The translations under genes were made by a program, and so were the position numbers. Of a stretch of 64,000 nucleotides of DNA, positions 52,220 through 61,984 are shown piece by piece (position 1 is the first letter of the stretch; each line of letters opens with the position of its first letter). The notes beneath the pieces are model-generated. The model was not told the origin of the DNA, made no database searches, and saw only the letters and a program-made list of their open reading frames with translations. Source of the DNA: Roseburia hominis (GTDB lineage: Bacteria; Bacillota; Clostridia; Lachnospirales; Lachnospiraceae); contig CP159990.1 in assembly GCA_040702975.1 (NCBI GenBank), forward strand, positions 1,240,001 to 1,304,000, read 5' to 3'.

Positions 52220-53536
52220 ATGGCAAAATATAAAATCGTTCATTACCTCAACCAGTTCTTCGGCGGAATCGGTGGAGAGGATAAAGCAGATTTTGAACCG
52301 GAAGTTCGCGAAGAAATCATCGGACCGGGAGCTGCAATGGCTTCAGCTTTAGGGGAAGATTATGAGATCGTTGCTACAGTGATCTGTGGTGACAACTATT
52401 TCGGTGAGAACCTGGACAAAGCAACGGATACCATTGTTGAGATGGTTAAGAAATATGAGCCGGACGTATTCGTGGCCGGACCGGCGTTCAATGCAGGACG
52501 TTACGGTGTTGCCTGTGGTACGATCTGTAAAGCAGTAGAAGAGAGAATGGGAATTCCGGTACTTACCGGTATGTATATCGAGAACCCGGGCGCTGATATG
52601 TTCAAGAAGGACATCATCACGGTTTCCACTGGAAACTCCGCTGCGACCCTTCGGAAATCGATGCCGAAGATTGTGAATCTGATTAAGAAGATGGCGACAG
52701 GCGAGGAAATCTTAGGACCTTCTATTGAAGGATACTTAGAGAGAGGCATCCGTGTAAATTATTTCGCGGAAGAAAGAGGCGCAACCCGTGGTATGGATAT
52801 GTTGATCAAGAAGATGGCAGGGGAACCATTTGAGACCGACCTTCCGATGCCGAAGTTTGACCGTGTACCGCCTGCTGAGCCGATCAAAGACATCAAAACA
52901 GCGAAACTGGCAATTGTGACTTCCGGTGGTATCGTTCCGCAGGGGAATCCGGATCACATCGAGTCCTCCAATGCGACCAAGTTTGGCTTCTATTCCATCG
53001 AAGGTATGGACAGAATGTCGGCAGATGATTTCATGACTGTTCATGGTGGATATGACAGACAGTTCGTACTGAAAGATCCGAACCTGGTAGTACCGCTTGA
53101 CGTTCTTCGCAAGCTGGAAAAATCGGGCGAGTTCGGCGAACTTTTGAATTACTTTGCAGCTACGACAGGAACCGGAACAGCGACAGGATCTGCTGCCAAA
53201 TTCGGCGATGAGATCGGTAAGAAATTTATCGAGGAAGGCGTAGATGGCGTTCTCCTCGTCAGCACATGAGGTACCTGTACACGTTGCGGTGCAACGATGG
53301 TAAAAGGTATTGAAAAATACGGTATCCCGGTAGTACATCTTGCTACGGTAGTGCCGATTTCCAGGACGATCGGTGCGAACAGGATTATTCCGGCGGTTGG
53401 TATTCCTTATCCGCTGGGCGACCCGACTCAGAATGCAGAGGATTCTTATAAGATTCGTGAGAAACTGGTCAGAAGAGCACTTAAGGTACTTCAGACTCCG
53501 GTTTCAGAACAGACTGTATTTGAGAAAGATTTCTAA
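52220..53536 (+). CDS. grdB: selenoprotein component B gamma subunit (GrdB/F/H), UGA decoded as Sec
   Basis: One 438-aa protein read through TGA at 53267-53269 (residue 350). Conventional ORF calling splits it into 349 aa plus 88 aa. The UGA lies in the family motif U-x2-C-x2-C (VST-U-GTCTRCG), and both halves match: N-terminal KIVHYLNQFFGGIGGE, C-terminal IPVVHLATVVPISRTIGANRIIP. With it the length fits the family (about 436 aa). A SECIS-like hairpin follows the UGA. The Sec accepts the substrate from the Schiff base and passes it to selenoprotein A. Start ATG behind aaaggggg, 20 nt after grdE. Confidence 0.93.
53270..53310 (+). ncRNA. bacterial SECIS element in grdB
   Basis: CGTTGC (53282-53287) pairs exactly with GCAACG (53291-53296) around a GGT loop, starting 13 nt after the UGA. 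The apical GU at 19-21 nt is the spacing recognised by SelB in bacteria. Confidence 0.75.
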
Positions 53537-53610
53537 GAATTTACAAGGTATGTCACGACGAGGGAAATGCTTGAGAGGCGTTTGCTTAAGTAAAATTGAT
53601 ACATTTAACA

Positions 53611-53653
53611 GCACATCTAAGCGCGGTTTCGGCAAGACCGCACTTGGATGTGC
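53611..53653 (+). promoter_or_regulatory. stem-loop in the grdB-SNF intergenic region
   Basis: GCACATC-AAG-GCGGT pairs with ACCGC-CTT-GATGTGC. There is no T run, so it is probably an RNA-stability hairpin rather than a full terminator. Further on, TTGATAA-CTTT-TTATCAA (53783-53800) is a perfect inverted repeat overlapping a weak promoter-like TTGATA/TGTAAA. The 356-nt gap holds no gene. Confidence 0.5.
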
Positions 53654-53892
53654 GTAAGAGAAGTTGAAAACTGTTCATGACCGCGGAAGTTGCATTGGGA
53701 GTGCAGTGCGGCAAAAGAACAGAATTCATTAATTATTAAAGGACAGGAATAAGATTTTGTCAATGGAAAATTGCAATAAAAATTGATAACTTTTTATCAA
53801 ATCTTGTAAAATTCTGTGTAATCAGACAATAGATTTATTCTCTGACCGGGAAATGAGAGAGAAGGATTCCCTCTTAGGAAGGAGAGTGTTTT

Positions 53893-55257
53893 ATGAGTAG
53901 TAATAACGGACAGGCTCAATTTAAGTCACGTTTTGGTTATATCATGGTTGCGGCAGGTGCCGCGATCGGATTAGGAAACATCTGGAAATTTCCCTACCTT
54001 GCATATAGAGGCGGCGGTGGTATTTTCCTCGTTACGTATATCATTATTATTGCATTGATGGCGCATCCGATGGTTGAGATGGAGACTGCAATCGGTCGTC
54101 ACGGCAAATCCGATACGGTAAGCGTATTTGAGAAAATCAACAAAAAATGGGGCTTCGTAGGCTGGATCGCAAATATCTGTACACTGGGAATTAATATGTT
54201 CTATGTAGTTGTCGGCGGCTGGGTAATGAAGTACGCGGTGCAGTTCATCATAAGTGGTGATTTTGGCGAAGATACCAATGCATTCTTTAACGGATTTATC
54301 AGCAAACCGGTAGAACCATTGATCTGGGCATTCATTGTATTGTTCATCACTTCGTTCCTGCTGCTTTTCGGTATCACCGAGATTGTAGAGCGTGTGACCA
54401 AAGTCATCATGCCTGCATTATTTGTAATCCTGATCTTCTGTGCGATTTACGCGTGTGCGACCCTTCCGGGTGCGGTAGAAGGTCTGAAATATTATCTGGT
54501 TCCGGATTTTAGTCATTTCAGTTTCAAGGTGTTCGCTGATGCGGCAACGCAGGTACTGTTCTCTGTTGGTATCGGCTGGGGAATCTTTACCACATTGGGC
54601 GCCAGCCTTCCGGATGCGAATAATTTAAAGAGCGATGCGCTTATGGTAAGTATCATGGATACTCTGGCAGCTCTTCTTGCTGGTTTTGTAGTAATTCCTA
54701 CCGCTTTTGGTGCAGGTATGGAAGTATCCAAAGGACCGGCCCTGCTGTTTGACGTTATGGCAGAAATTTACGGAAGCCTTCCGGGCGGAAGACTCATTGG
54801 TTCCGTATTCTTCGTCGGCGTTATGTTTGCAGTATTTTCTTCCCTGTTCACATTCTTTGAGATTTCAATGAAGACATTCGAGATCAAATTGAATATGGGA
54901 CGTAAAAAAGGTGTTATTGCTGTTTCCATCATCATTTTAATAGGAAATATTCTGGTATCTCTTGGATTTGGACCGCTTTCAGGTTTCAAGATTCCGTGGC
55001 CGAGCTTTACCGGAATGGAAATGTATGGCTTGTATGACTGGCTCGATTGCTTTACCGGCTATCTGCTGCTTCCTCTTGGCTGTCTGCTCACCTGTATCTT
55101 TGTGTCAAAGATCTGGGGCTGGGACGGTTACGAGAAAGAATTATTCCAGAATGGCCGCGACGGCAAGCTCCGCACTTTTGATAAAGTGCTGGTCGTAGCT
55201 GTCATTCCGGTCTTCATGGTAATCGTTCTTTTGAACGTATTTGGTTTCCTTGGATAA
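53893..55257 (+). CDS. Na+-dependent neurotransmitter/amino-acid (SNF/NSS) transporter
   Basis: A 454-aa LeuT-fold symporter of the bacterial NSS family with about 11 helices. N-terminal FGYIMVAAGAAIGLGNIWKFPYLAYRGGGG is the classic signature with the unwound helix 1 that binds Na+ and substrate. Position after grdE/grdB suggests import of the reductase substrate, an amino acid or N-methylated glycine. Start behind aaggagagtg. Confidence 0.92.
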   Translation: MSSNNGQAQFKSRFGYIMVAAGAAIGLGNIWKFPYLAYRGGGGIFLVTYIIIIALMAHPMVEMETAIGRHGKSDTVSVFEKINKKWGFVGWIANICTLGINMFYVVVGGWVMKYAVQFIISGDFGEDTNAFFNGFISKPVEPLIWAFIVLFITSFLLLFGITEIVERVTKVIMPALFVILIFCAIYACATLPGAVEGLKYYLVPDFSHFSFKVFADAATQVLFSVGIGWGIFTTLGASLPDANNLKSDALMVSIMDTLAALLAGFVVIPTAFGAGMEVSKGPALLFDVMAEIYGSLPGGRLIGSVFFVGVMFAVFSSLFTFFEISMKTFEIKLNMGRKKGVIAVSIIILIGNILVSLGFGPLSGFKIPWPSFTGMEMYGLYDWLDCFTGYLLLPLGCLLTCIFVSKIWGWDGYEKELFQNGRDGKLRTFDKVLVVAVIPVFMVIVLLNVFGFLG

Positions 55258-55329
55258 GAAACGAAAAATCTGTGGAACATCGTATGTTTTTGTGACATTC
55301 ACTATTTAATTACATAACCCTCTACATCC

Positions 55330-55374
55330 GAGAAGGAGACTCTGCTTATCTGGCGAGCCTCCTTCTCATTTTAC
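55330..55374. terminator. bidirectional terminator between SNF and araC genes
   Basis: GAGAAGGAG pairs with CTCCTTCTC around a 20-nt loop with TTTT on the + side. It separates convergent genes. Confidence 0.75.
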
Positions 55375-56250
55375 TCAACTCTTCTTCGTATCTGTGATTG
55401 GCAGATACTGGTTCTGGGCTCTCCACTGCCTGGGCGAGAGATTGTAAATATTCTTAAACGCCCGGGAAAAGTGAAGCGGGTTGGAGTATCCCACGGCATT
55501 CCCGATGTCTCCTATGGTAAGCTGTGTCAGCTTGAGCAGCTCCGCCGCCTTGACCATGCGGTAATCCATCAGAAATTCCTGGGGAGATTTGCCGATGGTA
55601 TCCCGGAAAATCTTACCGAAGTAGCTCCGGTTCAGTCCGCAGACTGCAGCGATGTCCTCCACACTGATCTCATTTTGAAAATTTTCTTCAATGAAAGTCA
55701 GCGCTTCCTTGACGTAGAAATCCCGCAGATGGCCGCCCTGTTTCAGGCGGATAGACGCAGAGGAGCGGGACAGGTAGTCCAGGAACAGATAGAGATGTCC
55801 GATCAGGTGAATTGGGGACTCCTCCGAGTTCCGGACAATGTACAGCATCTCATTCATCATATTCAATCGAAGCTCCTTGGAGTGGGCGTGGTAGATCGGG
55901 TTATCCTTCGAAATGCCGCTTAGTTCAATCATTTCTTTTACGCGCAGACCATCGAACTCCAGCCAGGTATACTCCCAGGGGAGCTGCTTGTCCGCGACAT
56001 AGGTGGAAATCTGGCCGGGGAACAGCATGAATCCCTGACCGCTTTTGACCTGGTAGGTCTTCGTCTCTCCCTTGGAATCGTCAGCCATTAATGAACCGGT
56101 ACCGGAAATCACATAATGAAACAGGTAATGGTTTCTGGCGGCCGGGCCATAGAGGTGGGAAGGCTCGCATTGCTGCCAGCCGAATTGGTAAAGTCCTAAA
56201 TCCACGAAATTCTCATTAGGAAAAACGGAAAACAGAAGATTATCACTCAT
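55375..56250 (-). CDS. AraC-family regulator of the alpha-galactoside operon
   Basis: A 291-aa regulator: N-terminal cupin sugar-sensing domain (HYVISGTGSLMADD; GQGFMLFPGQISTYVAD) and C-terminal double HTH (VEDIAAVCGLNRSYFGKIFRDTIGKSP; IGDIGNAVGYSNPLHFSRAFKN). Transcribed divergently from the msm-type operon, with aaggagg before its ATG. Likely activates the operon on binding an alpha-galactoside such as melibiose or raffinose. Confidence 0.9.
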   Translation of the reverse strand: MSDNLLFSVFPNENFVDLGLYQFGWQQCEPSHLYGPAARNHYLFHYVISGTGSLMADDSKGETKTYQVKSGQGFMLFPGQISTYVADKQLPWEYTWLEFDGLRVKEMIELSGISKDNPIYHAHSKELRLNMMNEMLYIVRNSEESPIHLIGHLYLFLDYLSRSSASIRLKQGGHLRDFYVKEALTFIEENFQNEISVEDIAAVCGLNRSYFGKIFRDTIGKSPQEFLMDYRMVKAAELLKLTQLTIGDIGNAVGYSNPLHFSRAFKNIYNLSPRQWRAQNQYLPITDTKKS

Positions 56251-56323
56251 TTCTCATACCTCCTTACCTTATAGTTCCAGAGAAAGAATACTGTCTGGAT
56301 ATTTTATTGGTGATATTATATAC

Positions 56324-56424
56324 CAAAATGCTAGATGACTTCAAGTTATATAACAAAAAATAGCATTTTGATATAAAAACAAAAAAATGCTGCTATTTTA
56401 AGACGCATAGAGGCATGTTATAAT
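56324..56424 (+). promoter_or_regulatory. operator/promoter region of the alpha-galactoside operon
   Basis: CAAAATGCTA (56324-56333) and its exact complement TAGCATTTTG (56361-56370) form a spaced dyad; a third AAAATGC-TG-CTATTTT follows (56384-56399). The -10 TATAAT is at 56419-56424 with only a weak TTTTAA at -35, as expected for activator-dependent transcription. The third site abuts the -35. Confidence 0.65.
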
Positions 56425-56480
56425 CTTTTCAGCGAAGGAAACCTGGTGTTCTAATTTATCGGAAAGGAGCAAATTGAGAG

Positions 56481-57758
56481 ATGCAAAGGAAAGGTAAAAT
56501 TGGAATCAGCGTGCTGCTTATCGCAGCAATGCTGACAGCGATGACACTGACAGCCTGCGGCAGCAAGGATGACAGTGGCAAGACAGTCATTGAACTGGTT
56601 CAGTACAAACCGGAGGCGGTCGATGCCTTCGAGGCGATTGAAGAAAAGTTCAATGCGACACATGACGATATCCAGCTTAAGATCGAATCCCCGAATGATG
56701 CGATGACGATCTTAAAGACCCGGTTTATCCGCGAGGACGCGCCGGACATTATCGGAATCGGTGGAGATGTAAACTTCTCCTCTTTCATTGATTCAGATAT
56801 GCTGATGGATATCTCAGATTTTGAAGGACTTGCTGATATCAAACAGTCTTATAAGGATATCGACAAAGCCCTTGAATATGTTCCGGAGGAAGGTGTATAC
56901 GCAGTACCGTATGTGGCAAATGCCGCAGGTATCCTGTACAACCGGGAGATGTTCAAAGAACACGGATGGGAGATCCCGGAGACCTGGGACGAGTTCATTT
57001 CCCTGTGTGACGAGATTCAGGCAGAAGGCATTATGCCTCTGTATTTTGGATTTAAAGATGTATGGACGACCCTGGCGCCGTGGAATGCGATGGCAGTAGG
57101 TATCGCAGATGCAGATGTATGCCGCCAGGTAAACAAAGGCGAGACCACTTTCACGGAAGAATACCGCGAGGTGGCCCAGAAGATGCTTGAGCTTCTGCCT
57201 TATGGCCCGGACGATCCGTTTGCTTACGATTACAACGGTGCATGTACCGCATTTGCAAATGGAGAATCCGCAATGTACACCATCGGTAGCTATGCAGTAC
57301 CGCAGATCATGTCCGTAAACCCGGATATGGATATTGATTCCTTCGTGTTCCCTGTAAATGACAAAGAAGAGGATAACATCCTGAACTCAGGTATTGACCT
57401 TCAGTTTTGCGTTATGAATGACTGCGAAAACAAAGAGGCAGCGTACGAAGTATTAAGTTTCCTATTGAAGGACGAGAGTATTCAGGAATATCTGGACAAT
57501 CAGAATGCTGTACCGTGTAAGGAAGGCGATTTCCAATTACCGTCCATGCTTGACGGTATGAAGAAGTATATCGATGAGGACAGGATGGCAGATTATCAGG
57601 ATCACTACTATCCGGCAGAGATGTCAGTTGACGCGCAGATTCAGACCTTCCTTATGAAGAAGGACGTAGACGCGTTCCTGACTAAGTTCGATAAGGACTG
57701 GATCCGTTATAACCGTGACATCATCCGTAAAGTAGAAGATTATGAGGCCGAACATTAG
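56481..57758 (+). CDS. sugar-binding lipoprotein of a CUT1 ABC transporter
   Basis: A 425-aa extracellular solute-binding protein family 1. Signal and lipobox (LLIAAMLTAMTLTACGSK), hinge segments such as YAVPYVANAAGILYNREMFKEHGWEIPETWDEF, and the GESAMYTIGSYAVPQI segment are typical of oligosaccharide-binding proteins (MsmE/RafE). Together with the GH36 enzyme, raffinose-type alpha-galactosides are the likely ligands. The start ATG follows ggaaaggagcaaattgaga. Confidence 0.9.
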   Translation: MQRKGKIGISVLLIAAMLTAMTLTACGSKDDSGKTVIELVQYKPEAVDAFEAIEEKFNATHDDIQLKIESPNDAMTILKTRFIREDAPDIIGIGGDVNFSSFIDSDMLMDISDFEGLADIKQSYKDIDKALEYVPEEGVYAVPYVANAAGILYNREMFKEHGWEIPETWDEFISLCDEIQAEGIMPLYFGFKDVWTTLAPWNAMAVGIADADVCRQVNKGETTFTEEYREVAQKMLELLPYGPDDPFAYDYNGACTAFANGESAMYTIGSYAVPQIMSVNPDMDIDSFVFPVNDKEEDNILNSGIDLQFCVMNDCENKEAAYEVLSFLLKDESIQEYLDNQNAVPCKEGDFQLPSMLDGMKKYIDEDRMADYQDHYYPAEMSVDAQIQTFLMKKDVDAFLTKFDKDWIRYNRDIIRKVEDYEAEH

Positions 57759-57776
57759 AGAAAGGGGATTTAAGAC

Positions 57777-58655
57777 ATGGATAAAGCAGGAATGACTGGT
57801 AGAAAGAAAACATTTCTATTAATAACAATCCCGATCATGATACTGTTCTTCTGTTTTAATACCCTGCCGCTGATTCAGGGTGTGATCTACAGTTTCACGA
57901 ACTTCAAGGGATACGGGAGTTACGACTGGGTCGGACTTCGGAACTATATTGACCTGTTCCAGGACGGCCGTGTAGGAGGCTCATATCTGTTCACATTTAA
58001 ACTGGCTGTATGTGCGACCATCGTTGTAAACGTGATCAGCCTTCTTCTGGCACTGGGACTTAACAGCAAGATTAAATTCAAAAGTGCGCTGCGTGGAGCA
58101 TACTTTATCCCGAATATTCTGGGCGCATTGGTTGTAGGTTACATTTTCAACTACTTCTTTACTTACATTCTTCCGGTTTGGGGACAGATGATTGGAAGCA
58201 AGACTCTTGGTTCCAGTATGCTGTCCAATGAGAAGCTGGCCTGGATTGCAGTAGTTATTGTCTGTGCATGGCAGTCCATTGCTATGAACACGATCATTTA
58301 CATCTCCGGCCTTCAGACCGTTCCGGAGGACGTATACGAGGCAGGCTCCATCGACGGAGCTACCGGTTGGAAGCAGTTCAGACACTTAACCTTCCCGCTG
58401 ATCTTCTCATTCTTTACCATCAACATGGTGCTTTGTATCAAGAACTTCCTGATGGTATTCGATCAGATCATGGCTTTGACAAAAGGCGGTCCGGCTCAGT
58501 CGACCGAGTCTATCTCATACCTGATCTATCAGAATGGTATGGGCGGCGGCCAGTTCGGTTTCCAGAGTGCCAACGCAGTCGTATTCTTCGTGGTGATCGT
58601 AGTGATCTCCGGACTGCAGCTTGGAGCATCAAGTAAGAAGGAGGAACAGTTATAA
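57777..58655 (+). CDS. CUT1 sugar permease, MalF/MsmF type
   Basis: A 292-aa permease with six helices; EAA-loop YEAGSIDGATGWKQFRHLTFPLI near residue 190. N-terminal TFLLITIPIMILFFCFNTLPLIQG is typical of MsmF. Start behind aaaggggat, 18 nt after the binding-protein gene. The stop overlaps the next start by 1 nt. Confidence 0.93.
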   Translation: MDKAGMTGRKKTFLLITIPIMILFFCFNTLPLIQGVIYSFTNFKGYGSYDWVGLRNYIDLFQDGRVGGSYLFTFKLAVCATIVVNVISLLLALGLNSKIKFKSALRGAYFIPNILGALVVGYIFNYFFTYILPVWGQMIGSKTLGSSMLSNEKLAWIAVVIVCAWQSIAMNTIIYISGLQTVPEDVYEAGSIDGATGWKQFRHLTFPLIFSFFTINMVLCIKNFLMVFDQIMALTKGGPAQSTESISYLIYQNGMGGGQFGFQSANAVVFFVVIVVISGLQLGASSKKEEQL

Positions 58656-59497
58656 TGAAAACGAAAGTAAAAGAAAGAGTCAATTGGCCAATTACGATCC
58701 TGCTCATTGTGGGACTTATAACTGTAGCATTCCCTCTGTATATGACGATCGTAATCGCATTTAAGCAGCCCAGCGAAATGACCAACAGCATCGCAGGTAT
58801 CCTGTCTCTTCCGAAGAGCTGGAGTATTGCAAACTTCGCTGAGGCGATGAGAGTTACCGATTTCTGGCGTTCACTTGGAAACAGCTTTATCATTACGATT
58901 CTTACCGTCGTGGTTTCCATCGTGATTCACTCTCTGGCCGGTTATGCGATTGGCCGTAATAAAGCGAAGAGCAAATTCTACAGCTTTGTGTATCTGTACA
59001 TTGTAAGTGGTATGTTCGTACCATTCGCGATTCTGATGATGCCTCTGGTAAAACAGACTGCGATGATCGGACTTGCTAACTGGGTTGGTGTAATCGTACT
59101 TTACGTTGTATTCTATATGCCGATGAACGTACTTCTTTACTCAGGCTATCTGGTAAATATTCCGATGGCTCTTGAGGAGGCGGCTTATGTAGACGGCGCT
59201 ACGACCTGGCAGACATACTGGAAGATCATCTTCCCGATCATGAAGCCGATGCACGCTACCGTGGCAGTTCTTACCGCACTGGGAACCTGGAACGACGTTA
59301 TGACACCGCTTGTTATTATGTCCGGTTCCGGAATGACCACCCTGCCGCTGGCACAGATGACATTCCAGACACAGTTCGGAACGAACTACAACCTGGCATT
59401 CGCTTCTTACCTTCTGGCACTTTTGCCGATCCTGATCTTCTATCTGGTTTGTCAGAAGCAGATCCTGAACGGCGTTGTAAATGGTGCTGTAAAATAG
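58655..59497 (+). CDS. CUT1 sugar permease, MalG/MsmG type
   Basis: A 280-aa permease, partner of the preceding one. EAA-loop LEEAAYVDGATTWQTYWKIIFPIMKP and C-terminal FYLVCQKQILNGVVNGAVK are the usual MsmG signatures. No ATPase gene is in the operon; in Firmicutes a shared MsmK-type ATPase encoded elsewhere serves several CUT1 systems. Confidence 0.93.
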   Translation: MKTKVKERVNWPITILLIVGLITVAFPLYMTIVIAFKQPSEMTNSIAGILSLPKSWSIANFAEAMRVTDFWRSLGNSFIITILTVVVSIVIHSLAGYAIGRNKAKSKFYSFVYLYIVSGMFVPFAILMMPLVKQTAMIGLANWVGVIVLYVVFYMPMNVLLYSGYLVNIPMALEEAAYVDGATTWQTYWKIIFPIMKPMHATVAVLTALGTWNDVMTPLVIMSGSGMTTLPLAQMTFQTQFGTNYNLAFASYLLALLPILIFYLVCQKQILNGVVNGAVK

Positions 59498-59529
59498 GAG
59501 CAACCGACCTTTCATCGATACGATACACA

Positions 59530-59556
59530 GCCGTCCGGCAGGATTTGCCGGGCGGC
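59530..59556 (+). promoter_or_regulatory. intergenic hairpin between permease and alpha-galactosidase genes
   Basis: GCCGTCCGGCA pairs with TGCCGGGCGGC. No T run, so it is likely a processing or stability hairpin that lets transporter and enzyme levels differ. Confidence 0.6.
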
Positions 59557-59600
59557 CACTTTAGAATAGGAGTTTAATACAGAGCTAAAGGAGAGACGAC

Positions 59601-61790
59601 ATGAGTATTATTTTTGATAACGAGAAGAGAACCTTTACTTTGCATACGAAAGATACGACGTATCAGATGCAGGTAGATGCGTATGGTTTTTTACTGCATC
59701 TCTATTATGGAAACCGCGCACAGGGCTGTATGGATTATCTCCTCACCTACCATGACAGGGGATTTTCCGGGAATCCCTATGATGTGGGAAGGGACAGGAC
59801 CTATTCAATGGACGCGCTGCCGCAGGAATTCCCCTGCTACGGCAACGGGGATTACAGAAGCAGCGCTCTGGTGGTACAGAATGAAAATGGAACATATAGC
59901 TGCGACTTAAGATATAAGACTTATGAGATAAAAAATGGGAAATATTCTCTTCCGGGGCTTCCGGCGGTGTATGCCTCTGAGGAGGAGGCGCAGACTTTGG
60001 AGGTCGTTCTGGAGGATCCGGCGATCGGCATGGAGGCGGTGCTGTATTATGGAGTGCTGGAACAGGAGAATATCATTACCAGAAGTGTGAAACTGGTAAA
60101 TACAGGAAGCCAGAAAGTGTATCTGGAAAAGGTGCAGTCGGCGTGCCTGGATTTTCTGAGCGGCAAATTTGATGTGATCAATTTCTACGGCCGCCATGCG
60201 ATGGAGCGTAATTTTCAGAGAACACCGGTGTCGCACAGCAATATGGTGATCGGAAGCCGCCGCGGTACGTCCAGTCACCAGTACAGCCCTGTCCTGATTC
60301 TTGCGGAGCACCGGGCGACGGAAAAACAGGGGAGCTGCTACGCAATGAATTTTGTATACAGCGGCGGTTTTAAAGGCGAGGTGGAGATGGACCAGTTCCA
60401 TCAGACCAGGGCGATGATTGGAATTCAGGACGAGACGTTTTGCTACCCGCTGGAGCCACAGGAGGTCTTCTACGCACCGGAGGCGATCCTGACCTACACC
60501 AACCGGGGGCTGAATCATTTGTCACAAAATATGCACACCTGTATCCGGAAACATATCTGCCGGGGCAGATACCGTGATGAAGTGCGCCCGGTCCTGGTAA
60601 ATAGCTGGGAAGCGTCGTATTTCCAGTTTGACGGGGAGTCCTTGTGCCGTCTTGCCGCACATGCGTCCGAAGTGGGAATCGAGATGCTGGTCATGGACGA
60701 CGGCTGGTTCGGAAGGCGTGATGACGACAACAGTGGTCTTGGCGACTGGTATGTGAATGAAAAGAAGCTGGGCATGAGTCTTTCGGAGCTGAGTCGGCGT
60801 ATTCATTCCCTGGGGCTGGGGTTCGGTATCTGGGTGGAGCCGGAGATGGTAAATGAGGACAGTGACCTTTACCGGGAGCACCCGGACTGGGCGTTCACCA
60901 TACCGGGAAGAAAGCCTGTGCGGGCCCGCAATCAGTTGGTACTGGATTTTTCACGTAAGGAGGTCGTGGATCACATCTACGATCAGATCTGTAAGGTGCT
61001 CGATCAGGGCGAGATCGAGTATTTGAAATGGGATATGAACCGGAGCATTTCCGATGTCTATTCCGCAGTGACCAGGGACCAGGGCAAGGTTCTGTATGAC
61101 TATGTGCTGGGACTTTATGATTTCCTGGAGCGGCTGCATAACCAGTACCCGGATATGCTGATCGAGGGCTGCAGCGGAGGCGGCGGAAGATTTGACGCAG
61201 GTATGATGTATTATACGCCGCAGATCTGGTGCAGCGATAATACGGACGCCATCGACCGGGTGCGGATTCAGTACGGCTCTTCCTTCGGTTTTCCGATCGC
61301 GGCGGTGGGATCTCACGTATCGGCCGTACCGAATCATCAGACCGGAAGGACGACGCCGATCGGAACCAGAGGAATCGTTGCCATGGCAGGAACTTTTGGC
61401 TATGAGCTGGATCTTGGAAAGCTGACGTTTGAGGAGAAGGAAGAGATCCGCCGTCAGGTGCAGGCTTATCACCGGTTCGCACCGCTCATCATGAACGGCG
61501 ACTATTACCGGCTTACCAATCCCTTCGAGGAGGAAGTGGGCGCGTGGGCCTTCGTCTCCAAAGCGAAGGACCAGGTGCTGTTAAATGTAGTCATGCTGGA
61601 GGTTCATGGAAATATGACCACCAACTATGTCAGACTTCAGGGGCTTGAGCCGGAGACGATGTATCGGGAAGAGGGAAGCGGGAAGGTGTATAGCGGAGCG
61701 GCGCTAATGGAAGTGGGTCTTCCGATCCTGATGGAATTCGGCGAGTATCAGTCGCGGCAGCTTTATTTCCAAGAGCAGCGAGCCGAGTAG
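59601..61790 (+). CDS. alpha-galactosidase, GH36
   Basis: A 729-aa cytosolic glycoside hydrolase of family GH36 (group I, AgaA/RafA-like), normal length. It removes terminal alpha-1,6-galactose from melibiose, raffinose or stachyose. The N-terminal beta-supersandwich precedes the TIM barrel, with VMDDGWFGRRDDDN, the nucleophile Asp478 in YLKWDMNR, and acid/base Asp546 in WCSDNTDA; GCSGGGGRFD is the substrate loop. No signal peptide, fitting import by the preceding ABC system. Start behind aaaggagag. Confidence 0.95.
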   Translation: MSIIFDNEKRTFTLHTKDTTYQMQVDAYGFLLHLYYGNRAQGCMDYLLTYHDRGFSGNPYDVGRDRTYSMDALPQEFPCYGNGDYRSSALVVQNENGTYSCDLRYKTYEIKNGKYSLPGLPAVYASEEEAQTLEVVLEDPAIGMEAVLYYGVLEQENIITRSVKLVNTGSQKVYLEKVQSACLDFLSGKFDVINFYGRHAMERNFQRTPVSHSNMVIGSRRGTSSHQYSPVLILAEHRATEKQGSCYAMNFVYSGGFKGEVEMDQFHQTRAMIGIQDETFCYPLEPQEVFYAPEAILTYTNRGLNHLSQNMHTCIRKHICRGRYRDEVRPVLVNSWEASYFQFDGESLCRLAAHASEVGIEMLVMDDGWFGRRDDDNSGLGDWYVNEKKLGMSLSELSRRIHSLGLGFGIWVEPEMVNEDSDLYREHPDWAFTIPGRKPVRARNQLVLDFSRKEVVDHIYDQICKVLDQGEIEYLKWDMNRSISDVYSAVTRDQGKVLYDYVLGLYDFLERLHNQYPDMLIEGCSGGGGRFDAGMMYYTPQIWCSDNTDAIDRVRIQYGSSFGFPIAAVGSHVSAVPNHQTGRTTPIGTRGIVAMAGTFGYELDLGKLTFEEKEEIRRQVQAYHRFAPLIMNGDYYRLTNPFEEEVGAWAFVSKAKDQVLLNVVMLEVHGNMTTNYVRLQGLEPETMYREEGSGKVYSGAALMEVGLPILMEFGEYQSRQLYFQEQRAE

Positions 61791-61894
61791 CTATGCCTGC
61801 GTGGATATTTGACTTTGCAAGAGCCAAATAGCAGACGGAATTCGGCAGTCAGGCATATTTAAAAGACGGAATTGGGTAATCAGAAGTTTTATGG

Positions 61895-61946
61895 ACCGGC
61901 AACGGGCATTTGCAGGAGTAAATGTTCGCTGCCGGTTGTTTTTTTA
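61895..61946 (+). terminator. Rho-independent terminator after the alpha-galactoside operon
   Basis: ACCGGCA pairs with TGCCGGT, extended by GCATTT/AAATGT pairing, then a run of T (61938-61945). Confidence 0.75.
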
Positions 61947-61984
61947 TTGACATTTTTGTGGTAAACTTTCGTTGAGGTGAGAAA

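Noticed and set aside
61850..61885. Possible further palindromic repeat unit (GGCATATTTAAAAGACGG)
   Set aside because: Only the first few bases fit the consensus; no hairpin core remains.
61947..61967. TTGACA/TAAACT as promoter of the response regulator at 61985
   Set aside because: The spacer is only 9 bp, so the boxes cannot form a sigma-A promoter together.
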